Assembly: GCA_964023205.1 (NCBI GenBank)
Contig: OZ026840.1
Location: forward strand, 13,744,454-13,808,453
DNA from: Lutraria lutraria
Taxonomy: Eukaryota > Mollusca > Bivalvia > Venerida > Mactridae
Direction of reading: 5' to 3'
DNA length: 64,000 bases
In this document: positions 55,901-64,000 of the stretch, in pieces
How the letters are laid out: each line of letters begins with the position of its first letter
Position numbering within the stretch: position 1 is the first letter of the stretch
The notes under the pieces: generated by a model
Seen by the model: the letters and a program-made list of their open reading frames with translations, nothing else
Told to the model about the DNA's origin: nothing
The model's database searches: none
Made by a program: the position numbers and the translations under genes

Positions 55901-58900
55901 TACTGGTTAGAATATAGTCCAGAATAATTTGTTGGGTAATCGGCTGCCGTATATTACTAAAAAATTGTTGAAAAAACGGTGTTAACCCCCTCCAAAAAGA
56001 AAAAATAAGACACAAATAAATGATATAAAAAGATGTAAGATCAATGTAATGTGTAATGGAAACTACATGATGGAAATATTGTTTCTGTACAACAGTATCA
56101 AGAACTGCAAAAATGATAACAGAAACATCATGAAAATTGCCTTTAAGTAACAAGCGGCTTATGTTTACATCATAAAAACGCAAGTTTTAAATCACATAAG
56201 CATTCAAGTTGGTTTAATGTGATTAGATTAGAGAGACAAACATATTATTGCATCATATTTCAATAAATTCATTGACAACTCTATCATATTCAATCAAATT
56301 GTCTCATTTTATATCATTCTTAAACAGTGAGCTGTAGACTATCAAATACAGTGCAACCTCTCCAAAGCAACACCCTTTGGGAGTAGCAAAATGATGTTGT
56401 TGAGAGGTCGTTGCTCTAAAGAGGTTAAATTCAGAGTTAAACAGTGGGTTGGCAAAAAAATCATGCTGTTGTTGCAGGAGGTTGTTGGTCAAGAGAGGGC
56501 CACTCTGGAGAGGCTGACTGAACTGTAGGTGTTTTCAAATTAAGCACAAAAAATGCAACACATTTCAAAATTTGCATTTTTAAAGCTACATGTATTTGAT
56601 ACATTATACAATACAATGTATATTTGAATTAAACTATTATACGGATAGAGGATACTAAAAGTGATATATTGTGGTTAAAGGCCAAATTTCACAAGATGCA
56701 TTTTAAAGTTTTATCTTTTTATGGACTGAAGTTATAAAAAGTGAACTTTCCAAGTTAAGTGGCAACCCTAATTAAGTTTAAGGTATTTAATCTAAACCCT
56801 TTGAGTACTTAGAACAAACTTAACACCACATGACACTAATTTGTATAAAATGAACAAAATCAGCAGAGCTTAGAAAATCAGTTAAAGGTTCAACATTTAA
56901 ATAATTGCCAACATTAAGACACACACATGTGCATTCACACGTAATACATGATAAATAACACTTAATAACATTCTAATTAATTACAAAAAATTAATTGGAC
57001 ACCACCCTGTATCTATAGACAACCAAATTTGAATACAGCATACATACATCATGCACCTGATTCTAATCTATTGAGGATGCAACCTTTTACAATATTCATT
57101 TCTCATTCATACCAAATGTGAGGTTTTACTAGCAATTAACTCATTGATTAATGTTAAGTCATTTTGACGTCTTTCTTTCCATTAAAATTCCTTGATGTAT
57201 CAAAACAGATAACTTAAAGATAGATGCATACAGAAAATTTGCTATGTCATTTTGCTTGTTGAACCATTTAATAAACAGTCATTTTGCTAGTTGAACTATT
57301 TAATAAACAGATTCCAAAAGACTAACCTTTAACTAACAGAGGTTTCTTTATTATATAGTTATAGTATGTAAAGGGTGCTTTTCCCCTCTGAAAATGTCTG
57401 AAATCATGAAATATTCCCCAAATTTCCAATTTACACCTTGAAATTTCATTCATCAAATTGGTTTCAGACAAAAAAAAATTATCAGCTATTTCATCCCATA
57501 TTAGGGCTAGGGTCCCTCAAAACATACAGAAAACCCCTGACTAACCAATCACTTTCTAAATATATTCTGTCCATCCATTCACATACAAACAGCCTGATAC
57601 TTGATTTAGACATTCTGTCTTGTTTATCAAGGACAAATTTTAAGTACAATTCAGGTAATGTTCTCTTTAAATTAATTCAATGACAAAACATTGAAATTGT
57701 CTAATTCAGGCTCATTAACCTAATTTGATTAACTCCTTATAAATAAATAAATACAGCAGAACCCCGACTTTCCAAAACCTGAAATGAAATTTTGGCTTCT
57801 GATTTTTCAGTCAATTCTAGATTTACCATACTTCAGATAATCCAAAACTATGGATTTTTCTAAAATAAATTTTTGACCCTTTACTTTTGGATAATTGAGG
57901 GTCTTACGTATGGACAAGGAACACAACATCAGAGTTGATATTAAAAATAATAATACATGTAATAAAGATGTTTTATATTTCACAATGTGCTCTCCAGCTA
58001 TATAGAAGTTCAGTGGGTCTACCTAGGTGAATACATGAGGTTTTCCTTCACAGTTAGAACTGGAGAGTCACTTAACGATCCAGGTTGTTGGTGTGACGTT
58101 AAACCATAGAGAAACAAGAGTGCTGTAAGAGGAGCCATCGCTCCTCTGTTCACCGCCTCGGTGAGATATATCTATCTATGGAGTTTCATGTTGCTGTATA
58201 CCTCTTATAGTTTCTGAGTTATGAGCTACATTAAAGTTTTTGCACAGATGCAAACGACACAGTGATCATAATAGCTTGACTTTTTCTTTGTTTTCTACCT
58301 TAAGCAAGATCATCATCATGGACGGAGATCCCAGTTGTTGAAAAAGAAATAAAAAACTTATGAATCTAGTCCCTTTAAAAATCAGCCAAGTAATTAAGTA
58401 GAATAAATAAGTACATTTTCTTAACAGACTAACAGTCTAGGTATAAGATATAATCTATGTCCAGGTGGGTGGAGCTATGTATACAAACCCTTAACTTGAC
58501 AATATCTTCATACATCATCATAAAACCTACATCCCATTATGCAGTATTAAATTGTAGTAAAAATAGTTGGGCTACCACAACATGTCAACTCATGCAAATG
58601 TTTTAAAACATTAATTTCAATGGCTCTTATGTTTGCTTTACAGACTCAACATTTTAGGATGATTTAAGTAAAAAAAAAACATGATGTGTTTTTGAAACTA
58701 CATGCCCCCACATCATTTGATACTTAGGGCATAATAAATGGTTATTATAAGGGCCAGATACCTTAATATAAAAATCTGATTCTCAACAAAAAATTTCCTC
58801 AAATAAAGATCTACGAAAACTTGGTACTTGACTATATAATTATATATATATAATATTATAGTAAAATAATAAACATACCATCAAAGAATTCAGTATTTGT

Positions 58901-61900
58901 TGGACATGAGCAATGACTGGATCATTGTTGTTGGATGGATTACTCTGCAGCTGTGACAGTATATTAGCTAGATCTGGTGGTAACTGTACCCCAGGGGGCA
59001 GATTTATACCCAGAGGTCCAGGATGGGGTGGCTGGGGAGCCATTGGTTGATTAAATTGAGGTTCTGGGTTCATCTCAATGGGAGCTTCAGGCTTTTTGGA
59101 TTGTTTCACGGCTTGCGGATGAGTTTCGTAATTGTACAAGAATTCTTCACCTCCTGACATCTGTAAACCAGGAAACAAAAACATGCATATAATTTTTACA
59201 TCTTGACCTTGACATTCTATGACATCATCCACTAAATCAGAGAAAACATTGTAAATCTGTTGCATAAAAACCACAAAAATTACAAAAATGATTATGAATT
59301 TCACCAGTTGGAATCATGAATTAAGAAAACAAAATGTCTGACAATGGGTAAATAAAAATACAGCCAAACCTATCAAATACGGTCATCCTTGGAAAAGACA
59401 AATTATAACCATTATTGACAAGTGGCCTTTATTCAGAGGTATTTATATTTTAAATAGTCAAAAATGCTTTTCAAAGAATGACCTTTATTGACAGGTTGGC
59501 CTTTGTTCGGAGTTGGCTGCAAACACAGGATTAATTGTAAATATATATTCATATATCGAGGGCTCAGCGCAACACTATCGTAACTTGTTCTTATTTCCAT
59601 ATGAGTTACGACACTGTTGCGTTGGACCCTCGATATGCATTACAGAGTAACAAATTAGATTAATGGGAAAAGATTGTAATTAATTCAGCATTAAAATGAG
59701 ATAAATATTAAATGTCTACTGATTCTGACATGTTTTAATTCTATAATTAATACTCATGTCACAAAACAAGAAACTTCAAATTTCATACATCATTCTAAAT
59801 TAATGTTTGAGAACTGTTCGCAATACGTAGCATGACTGTTTACAAAACAAGCTATCTACAATATGACAGATTGCTTGTATAAATGTCAAAATATACAAAC
59901 TGTTATTTTGATGTAAATTTAGGTCTAACAAAGCTATGTTAATTAAATAGGTGAAGAATTTCGGCAACAGCCAATCAATCAACAAAATTTTATACTGTTG
60001 ACAACATAATGTAGTCATTGTGACAATTAGGTGTTACATGTATTTTTAATATCAGTAAAATTAATTGATGGTTCAATACTGGAAGTCATGGGAAGTCATG
60101 GGACTCACCTTCAAAATAAATAATAAAAAAATCGCTTGGGTCAGGGTTATTTTTTTGTTGACACTTAATGCATATACAATTATATGATACAGGTAAATTC
60201 AAACTTTATTATATCTAATGTATGGATGTTTGTTAACATTTACTTACTTAGTGTTAAAGTCCCATAAGCATATAAATTTATCGGTCGTAATAGTTTCTGT
60301 TAGTTCTATAACAGAGGAATCCTGTGTGTTTTCCTCCCGTGCACACTTAATAGCAAGAAATAATGTTTCCAAAACCACTATCATATTCATTTCAATATCA
60401 TTGGAAGAAATTTACTATTTATGAAACAGCTGTCTTTTCCTGCAGTCATATTATGCACACTGCATTAAGTGACTTCACACGCTCTATATATTTCAAATTT
60501 ACAAAAGCAAAATTCACAGCGAAATGAGTGTTTTTAGAAGAAAATAGGCTTGTTTTGTCAGAAATAATTATCTTGGGATAATATCAGCAATTGTTTGATT
60601 TTTGCATATATTTTTTATAGCAAAAAGCTAATGGGACTTTAAAGTAAGTAAAAAAAAAAACAGCATTTAAAAGCATTGATATACTAGATTTATCATTGAT
60701 ATACTAGATTTATCATTGATATACTAGATTTATCATTGATATACTAGATTTATCATTGGTATACAGTCAAACACGTGAACGAAGGCCACCCATTGGAAAG
60801 ACAAAATATGCCCTTAATTGATAACTGGCCTTTATTTGAAGGTCATTTTGTTCTTAATAATCAATGATGTTTTTTAAAGAATATTGTGGCCTTAATTCGG
60901 AGGTGACTGCTAACACAGGTTTGATTGTACTTAGATAAAACTTTTTATAACATCTATTGAATGAACAGTTTCCAGTTAAAAAATGGATAGTTAATCTACT
61001 GTTCATTCCCTACAAATATTACCACATTTCAGGGGCTGGTTCCATTTTTTAATCAAAGCACATGACAAATATAGCTCAAAACGAGTAGCAGTTTGATATT
61101 GAAGAGAAAAATGTGTACATACATACAAGTCACATAAGTAAACATTGAATTGATTCTGTTTACACAATGACATGATATAAAATATTTTGTAATATCAGGT
61201 GGAATAGGAATTTCTGAACTAAATGTAAACTTGAACAAAAATAAAGAAAAAGAAAAGAAAAAAATGTGAATCTTAAATGCATAAATCAAAAATAAACTGT
61301 GCTCAATAAGGTTAGTGAATCTATCTGTTCAAAACACACATCGCTGGCCCAACACTGGTATATCCTTATACTGAATAAAACTCATTTATCAACAATGAAC
61401 ATTTTTCATAACTTTTAGGAAAACAAAAATAACTAGACTAGAAATGCGTTTGGAGGACACAAATAGCCCCGCTAAGCCCTAATTCAAAAAGGGGCCATAA
61501 CTCCTGTGAAAGTGTTTGGATTTTAACAGAAATTGATTAAATATTACACACCTTTATGTAAGATATGAAACCAATCCATTGAATAGTTCTCAAGTTATTG
61601 CTCAGAAACCAAAATTTAAATGGGCAGACAAAGGGCAAGGCAGAAAGAGAGACAGGGGTAACATTTTATGCCGTTCAGCCATTTTGAATGGTGGGGGCAT
61701 AAAAATAAACAAACCAACAACTTAAAGACTTTATCAAGCAAACAAAGAACTTAATAACACATGCTGCTCCTACTTTTTCCTTTTGTTTAAGTATTGATAA
61801 AACAAAATGCAGACATCTTGATATAATTTCTTCCAAATCAAGAGGCTGTAAATATATCATGACACAGTAACATTTAATACATCAGACCTGACCATACGAC

Positions 61901-62700
61901 ATTCTGATCTTAATACCTCATTCAACACTCAGAATGTAATTCAAGTGATAATTCATTATTTCATATTGTATACACTAATATTCCTGATGAATTTTTTTTA
62001 TTCTTTTTTTTTTTTAGAAAATTCATACTGGATGCCACAGAAAAATTTAAAACCAATACGATCTGCATCAGCGAAAAAAGTTTAATTTCAGCATAATCTA
62101 GAAAACTTTTACCCCCGCTTATGTGAGGAGTAGAAAATATCGCACTTACATCATCAATAGGGATCAATTTAGGGTCCTCTGGTTCCTCAGCCTCCATGTC
62201 TGGTTCCTGTGGATTGTCAGGAATCATGTTTTTATTGAAGAATAATGCTTGTAAAACACTCTGTTCTCTAGTCTTCTGTATGCCTCTCTCAATACTCTCT
62301 TTGCCGTAATCAAACACTTTGTAACCAGTACAAATCTTAGGTCTGTACCACTGAAATAGTTACAATAATTTTATTACAATGTACACTAATTATGAAAACT
62401 AAACAGAGCACATTCAAGATCTTGACATTCAACAATCAAACCAGGCGTAATGGCCACCTGTGAATAAAGGAGACCTGATAACTATCAACAGGGTATAACA
62501 GACATTTTTGCTGCACACTAAACCTATGAACTTTATTCAGTTAGCTCCTTTACACCTTATTAAACTGTATAAAGTACCAACAGTGCAAATAAGAGTTCCT
62601 TGTCATGACAATTGAACAATTTTATAAAAATGAAAATTTCCCTTACAGTAATTTGCTCCATCATATGATCATTCTTCATCCTGATTGATGATGCAAAAGC
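49779..62700 (-). CDS. PPP1R10: PNUTS (PP1 nuclear targeting subunit), C-terminal 346 residues; 5' exons outside window
   Basis: Exons are complement 62700..62647, 62350..62150, 59160..58879, 55769..55703, 54748..54575, 51432..51292 and 49900..49779, 1041 nt in one continuous frame to TGA. The order matches PNUTS: a segment like the vertebrate HAFETARR region; [20 protein letters not shown] with DPKLIPIDD, the conserved block just before the low-complexity tail; [13 protein letters not shown] and VQQILNSLM; a proline/glycine/methionine-rich region; an RGG stretch; and a C-terminal CCCH finger followed by [10 protein letters not shown], almost as in vertebrates. PNUTS holds PP1 in the nucleus, in the PTW/PP1 complex with WDR82 and TOX4, and is known to control Pol II and Spt5 dephosphorylation, termination and chromatin decondensation. 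The TFIIS-N-like domain and PP1-binding RVxF motif would lie beyond the right edge. The vertebrate Gly/His-Arg-Pro-His-Glu repeat region is essentially absent, so the tail is much shorter. Confidence 0.9.
50161..50394 (-). mobile_element. tRNA-derived SINE, family A, copy 5 (inverted)
   Basis: On the minus strand: GGTCGAGTGGTTAAGAACAC (A-box head), GATTTGAAATCACTG-like middle, a B-box region damaged by a TACATGTAG insertion, then the family body. It lies in the last PNUTS intron. Confidence 0.72.
50818..51240. repeat. Interspersed repeat with telomere-like TTAGGG motifs
   Basis: It starts 'ataccaccgcaaacaaagtt', 'ggggtatattggagtcaatc', with several GTCGGTCG/GTCCGTCCG motifs, then GGGGTTAGGGTTAGGGTAAG and repeated 'tgtggggtt'. 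It reads as an old transposon-derived segment in the last PNUTS intron. Family unknown. Confidence 0.45.
51292..51432 (-). CDS. PPP1R10: PNUTS exon: RGG-type region
   Basis: This 141-nt exon is phase 1 at both ends; acceptor TTTTTGTAG, donor TTTAGAG|GTAATA. It encodes [20 protein letters not shown], then [20 protein letters not shown] and GKPFR. The RGRGGRGG core corresponds to the RGG motif of vertebrate PNUTS, a nucleic-acid-binding element. The intron upstream of it (51433-54574) holds the 33-bp satellite array. Confidence 0.9.
51698..54171. repeat. 33-bp satellite array, 75 units, inside a PNUTS intron
   Basis: The unit reads (plus strand) gaaatagacaagtgtagaaa then ggtgaacaatcat. The anchor agaaagg falls at 51711, 52503 and 54153, all exact multiples of 33 apart, so 75 units show no net insertion or deletion. 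Variants are substitutions: gtg, ggg, gta or gtaa before the second aga, gaatt for gaaat, cattaaat for catgaaat. Because 33 is divisible by three, long open frames appear on both strands ([11 protein letters not shown] on plus, [11 protein letters not shown] on minus). The array lies entirely within intron 51433-54574 and has no start context or splice sites of its own, so I treat it as non-coding. Confidence 0.95.
54277..54516 (-). mobile_element. SINE family C, second copy (inverted)
   Basis: On the minus strand: AGTGGTTGAGTGGTAACACG, a diverged middle, 'tcgatgctttacaccaatga', 'aagaacctgaatgaacta', and 'ggctctgatatgacca'. It lies 58 bp beyond the donor of the PNUTS exon 54748-54575. Confidence 0.68.
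54575..54748 (-). CDS. PPP1R10: PNUTS exon: Pro/Gly/Met-rich low-complexity region
   Basis: This 174-nt exon enters and leaves in phase 1 (acceptor TTCAAG, donor CCAG|GTTGGT). It encodes [20 protein letters not shown], then [18 protein letters not shown] and [15 protein letters not shown]. Composition and place match the GPGG/PPGP-rich linker of vertebrate PNUTS, but it is much shorter. The next exon continues the same GPGPQG pattern. Confidence 0.88.
55158..55639. mobile_element. Non-autonomous hAT-like element, 482 bp, with 8-bp target duplication
   Basis: The left end reads TAGGGCTGAGTACCG, and the right end read inward is TAGAGCTGAGTATCG (13 of 15 identical). Flanks are ATATGTAA and ACATGTAA, an 8-bp target-site duplication with one mismatch. 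TAG/CAGRGCTG ends with 8-bp duplications are typical of hAT elements. The interior has no long open frame, so it depends on a transposase elsewhere. Both ends carry ATCGAT/TATCG-rich subterminal sequence. Confidence 0.72.
55703..55769 (-). CDS. PPP1R10: PNUTS exon: glutamine-rich segment
   Basis: This 67-nt exon (22 codons plus one base) follows acceptor TTTACAG and ends at G|GTAAGT. It encodes [20 protein letters not shown] then QM and the first base of a glycine codon. The frame links the phase-0 exon before it to the phase-1 exon after it. A hAT-like element ends 63 bp past its donor, so this intron start is almost wholly transposon-derived. Confidence 0.85.
56349..56525 (-). mobile_element. 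Pogo-like miniature element, third copy, inverted
   Basis: TA-flanked, CAGTGCAACCTCTCCAAAGC at the left; the right end read inward is CAGTTCAGCCTCTCCAGAGT. Interior order is reversed relative to the copy at 47099. It lies in a PNUTS intron. Confidence 0.75.
57754..58290. repeat. Cluster of degraded interspersed repeats
   Basis: TA-CAGCAGAACCCCGACTTTCC at 57754 resembles a pogo-type left end, without a clear right end. About 58030-58112 ('gtgtgacgttaaaccataga') resembles a SINE 3' end. A short palindrome AGAGGAGCCATCGCTCCTCT lies at 58130-58149. It is in a PNUTS intron. Confidence 0.35.
58879..59160 (-). CDS. PPP1R10: PNUTS exon: proline-rich linker and LPPDLANIL / VQQILNSL helices
   Basis: The exon has 282 nt, or 94 codons, phase 0 at both ends; acceptor TTTACAG, donor GTATGT. 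It starts [16 protein letters not shown], continues through a proline-rich [13 protein letters not shown] stretch, and ends with [15 protein letters not shown] and [15 protein letters not shown]. The two short hydrophobic helices correspond to vertebrate LPPVLANLM and VQEILTSIM, with similar spacing. Confidence 0.9.
59361..59537. mobile_element. TA-flanked miniature element of the CAGTCAAAC family, copy 1
   Basis: CAGCCAAACC at the left and GGATTAATTG at the right, TA on both sides. The interior 'aagtggcctttattcagagg' and 'gttggctgcaaacacagg' matches the copy at 60764-60927. There is no coding capacity. It is in a PNUTS intron. Confidence 0.68.
59553..59636. repeat. Foldback hairpin element, copy 3
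   Basis: ATATCGAGGGCTCAGCGCAA at the left, GTTGGACCCTCGATAT at the right, same loop as the other copies. It lies in a PNUTS intron, 16 bp beyond a TA-flanked element (59361-59537). Confidence 0.82.
60674..60762. repeat. 20-bp tandem repeat, about 4.5 units
   Basis: CATTGATATACTAGATTTAT repeated four times almost without change, then a partial fifth. It ends at the left end of the TA-flanked element at 60764. Confidence 0.92.
60764..60927. mobile_element. TA-flanked miniature element of the CAGTCAAAC family, copy 2
   Basis: The ends are CAGTCAAACACG and GGTTTGATTG (inward CAATCAAACC), with TA on both sides. It shares 'actggcctttatttgaaggt' and 'gtgactgctaacacagg' with copy 1. A 20-bp tandem repeat stops exactly at its left end. 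Confidence 0.72.
61436..61695. repeat. Interspersed repeat ending in 'ggtgggggcataaaaa'
   Basis: 'tttggaggacacaaatagcc', 'aaaaaggggccataactcct', 'gttattgctcagaaaccaaa', 'cagacaaagggcaaggcaga', 'gggggcataaaaa': a pattern frequent in molluscan DNA and non-coding. It is in a PNUTS intron. Confidence 0.5.
62150..62350 (-). CDS. PPP1R10: PNUTS exon: conserved central block
   Basis: The exon has 201 nt, or 67 codons, with acceptor ACTATTTCAG and donor GTAAGT, phase 0 at both ends. It encodes [16 protein letters not shown], then [20 protein letters not shown], an acidic run [12 protein letters not shown] and KLIPIDD. The pattern ER-IQ-REQ-LQALF, then an acidic P/E run, then PKLIPIDD is the most diagnostic PNUTS signature in the window. 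Confidence 0.92.
62647..62700 (-). CDS. PPP1R10: PNUTS exon: [18 protein letters not shown]
   Basis: The exon has 54 nt, or 18 codons, phase 0 at both ends, with acceptor TATTACAG and donor GTAAGG. It aligns with the vertebrate stretch running from HAFETARR to NMEEKV and is followed directly in the next exon by WYRP, matching vertebrate PWVCPRP. It is the rightmost exon I can assign; the one before it must end in phase 0 and lies beyond 64000. Confidence 0.78.
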
Positions 62701-63051
62701 CTGTAATATATAAATCATGATTTAAATAAATTCTGTGTAGTGAGATAATGCTAACCATTTCCCTTCAAATAGCTTAGTTTAAACATATTTATTCCAAGTC
62801 ATTCACAGGTACATGATAAAACAAAACATATATATATTATATAAGGAAAGGATTAGAACGAAAGACAAAGTCTTATAGAATTCTTCTCCTTAGGCAGATG
62901 GTAATAAGTTTACATTGAGCTTGCTCTAATGTGATGAAGACATTAGCACAGGAATAAACATGGCAAACATACAAACAAACAATATGAATATGAAGAGTGA
63001 GAGTTCAAAAATGTATATGAGTATGTGCAAAAGAGAAATATGCATGCATAT

Positions 63052-63052
<1 letters not shown>

Positions 63053-63106
<54 letters not shown>

Positions 63107-63109
63107 AGG
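63053..63109. repeat. (GA)n microsatellite
   Basis: About 27 GA dinucleotides with two interruptions near the right, followed by a G-rich run. It lies just past the LINE 3' fragment. Confidence 0.92.
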
Positions 63110-63191
63110 GGGGGCAGGGCTCATAAATAAGATATAGGTAATATCCTGGGTCAACGGATTTAGGTTACTACGTGAGTTGATATTACTAAGC

Positions 63192-63371
63192 TCAGATAAA
63201 TCTCTTAGTGTCAGATATGAAGTTCTGGACATGATTGAAAATGGTGTTATTTACCTGATCTGAAAGGGCTGGGTCACCAAATAATAGGAGGTCCAGGCTA
63301 ATGTTATAATTTCGGAGGTTATTGAGCATATTATTACGCCATGTGCCATAACAGTTACACTCGAAGAAGCT
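63192..63371 (-). pseudogene. LINE (non-LTR retrotransposon) reverse-transcriptase C-terminal fragment
   Basis: The reading frame gives SFFECNCYGTWRNNMLNNLR, then NYNISLDLLLFGDPALSDQ and VNNTIFNHVQNFISDTKRF, ending in TGA. This is the usual end of a non-LTR ORF2: a cysteine-bearing HFFFEC-like stretch, LLFGDPxLSD, then a VQxFIxxxKRF tail. A TGA just upstream breaks the frame. About 80 bp further on, a (GA)n microsatellite follows, a common LINE 3' context. It lies in a PNUTS intron, same strand. Confidence 0.7.
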
Positions 63372-63481
63372 TCAGAGTGTAACATTATACTTTTTTTTAT
63401 AAGTTAATTACTGGTACTTGAAATTTTGAATTGACACATATATAATGGTAAAAAACTTAAATTATTACTAAATTTTTTTTT

Positions 63482-63675
63482 CAGGGTGCTCCCTAGACTT
63501 CAAAATTTGGGGGGTCAAAATTTAATTTTTGATTGAAATTTAAAGAGTCAACAAAATTTCCTACTAATGTAATAGCAAATTTGACCCTTTCGTTCCAATT
63601 CTCAAGAGTCAAAAACCTTATTTTGCTAATTTCAAAAGTCAAAATGCCATTTTTAAGGATCAAAGGAGAGCCCTG
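63482..63675. mobile_element. hAT-like miniature element, 194 bp
   Basis: CAGGGTGCTCCC at the left; the right end read inward is CAGGGCTCTCC. The interior is a run of 'gtcaaaatt'-type motifs with no coding frame. The flanks are T-rich on both sides, so the target duplication cannot be defined. Confidence 0.55.
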
Positions 63676-64000
63676 TTTTTACAGTATCATGTCTCACTAT
63701 CAGCCAAGGTCATATGGCGACTTTCAAGTTTTAATGGTTCAGGGAGACCTGGGGTCTTATACAAAGGTAGAACTATCTACCTTCCATAAACTAGTCTGAC
63801 AGCTTCCCCATGCATGAATTTATTTCCTGATTTGGATTAAAACTCAAAGAGATTATAAGTTAGAAACCATGGCAACTCAACCATGGAGGCCTGTATTATT
63901 GAATAATTATCAAAGCATTTATGGTGAGTCACATTTTTTTCTTTTTCTCAAACAAGGTAGTAAGTGTAAATTTTATTAGGAGGGACATTTATCGGGGAAT

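Noticed and set aside
63255..63297. Extra PNUTS exon encoding LDLLLFGDPALSDQ
   Set aside because: The frame continues past the apparent donor into VNNTIFNHVQNFISDTKRF and a stop, a LINE ORF2 end, and the acceptor side has no pyrimidine tract.

Overview
The window is AT-rich (roughly two-thirds A+T by eye), intron-bearing animal DNA. Coding exons are short and widely separated, with GT-AG introns. tRNA-derived SINEs, short terminal-inverted-repeat elements, foldback hairpins and minisatellites fill the space between them. The gene content is metazoan, and the style of the repeats (several SINE families, pogo-like and hAT-like miniature elements, 'ggggcataa' and 'gacggacggac' repeats) suggests a mollusc, perhaps a bivalve. 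That assignment is inference from repeat style. There is no bacterial signature and no CRISPR locus.

Two protein-coding genes can be supported, both on the minus strand. At the right, the 3' two-thirds of a PNUTS (PPP1R10) orthologue runs leftward from beyond the right edge. Seven exons lie at 62700-62647, 62350-62150, 59160-58879, 55769-55703, 54748-54575, 51432-51292 and 49900-49779 (stop). Their phases chain without a break for 1041 nt and end in the family's C-terminal CCCH zinc finger. At the left, the 5' end of a secreted or membrane protein with a NIDO (nidogen-type) domain runs from a signal-peptide exon at 34472-34212, across a 26-kb intron, to exons at 8037-7720, 5713-5576 and 2498-2339. 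It then leaves the window.

Layout, left to right: 1-2338, next intron of the NIDO gene with two minisatellites; 2339-8037, NIDO exons 4 to 2; 8038-34211, the giant intron (SINEs, an old LINE fragment, minisatellites, a 200-N assembly gap at 32775-32974); 34212-34472, first coding exon; 34473 to about 47290, intergenic space with a promoter-like CpG cluster near 36.93-36.99 kb, SINEs, palindromes and inverted-repeat elements; about 47300-49778, PNUTS 3' UTR; 49779-64000, PNUTS exons and introns.

The most unusual sequence is structural. A 75-unit, indel-free 33-bp satellite array (51698-54171) sits inside a PNUTS intron and carries a 12-unit higher-order repeat. A 31-bp minisatellite overlaps the PNUTS stop codon, so the repeat supplies the last residues of the protein. 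Other notable items are a compound palindrome at 46664-46905, three dispersed copies of an 84-bp foldback hairpin, a SINE whose 5' head is triplicated, and a long palindrome abutting a tandem array whose period shrinks by about one base per unit. The two genes have unrelated roles (nuclear PP1 targeting and transcription termination versus an extracellular adhesion-type protein); nothing here suggests they act together.
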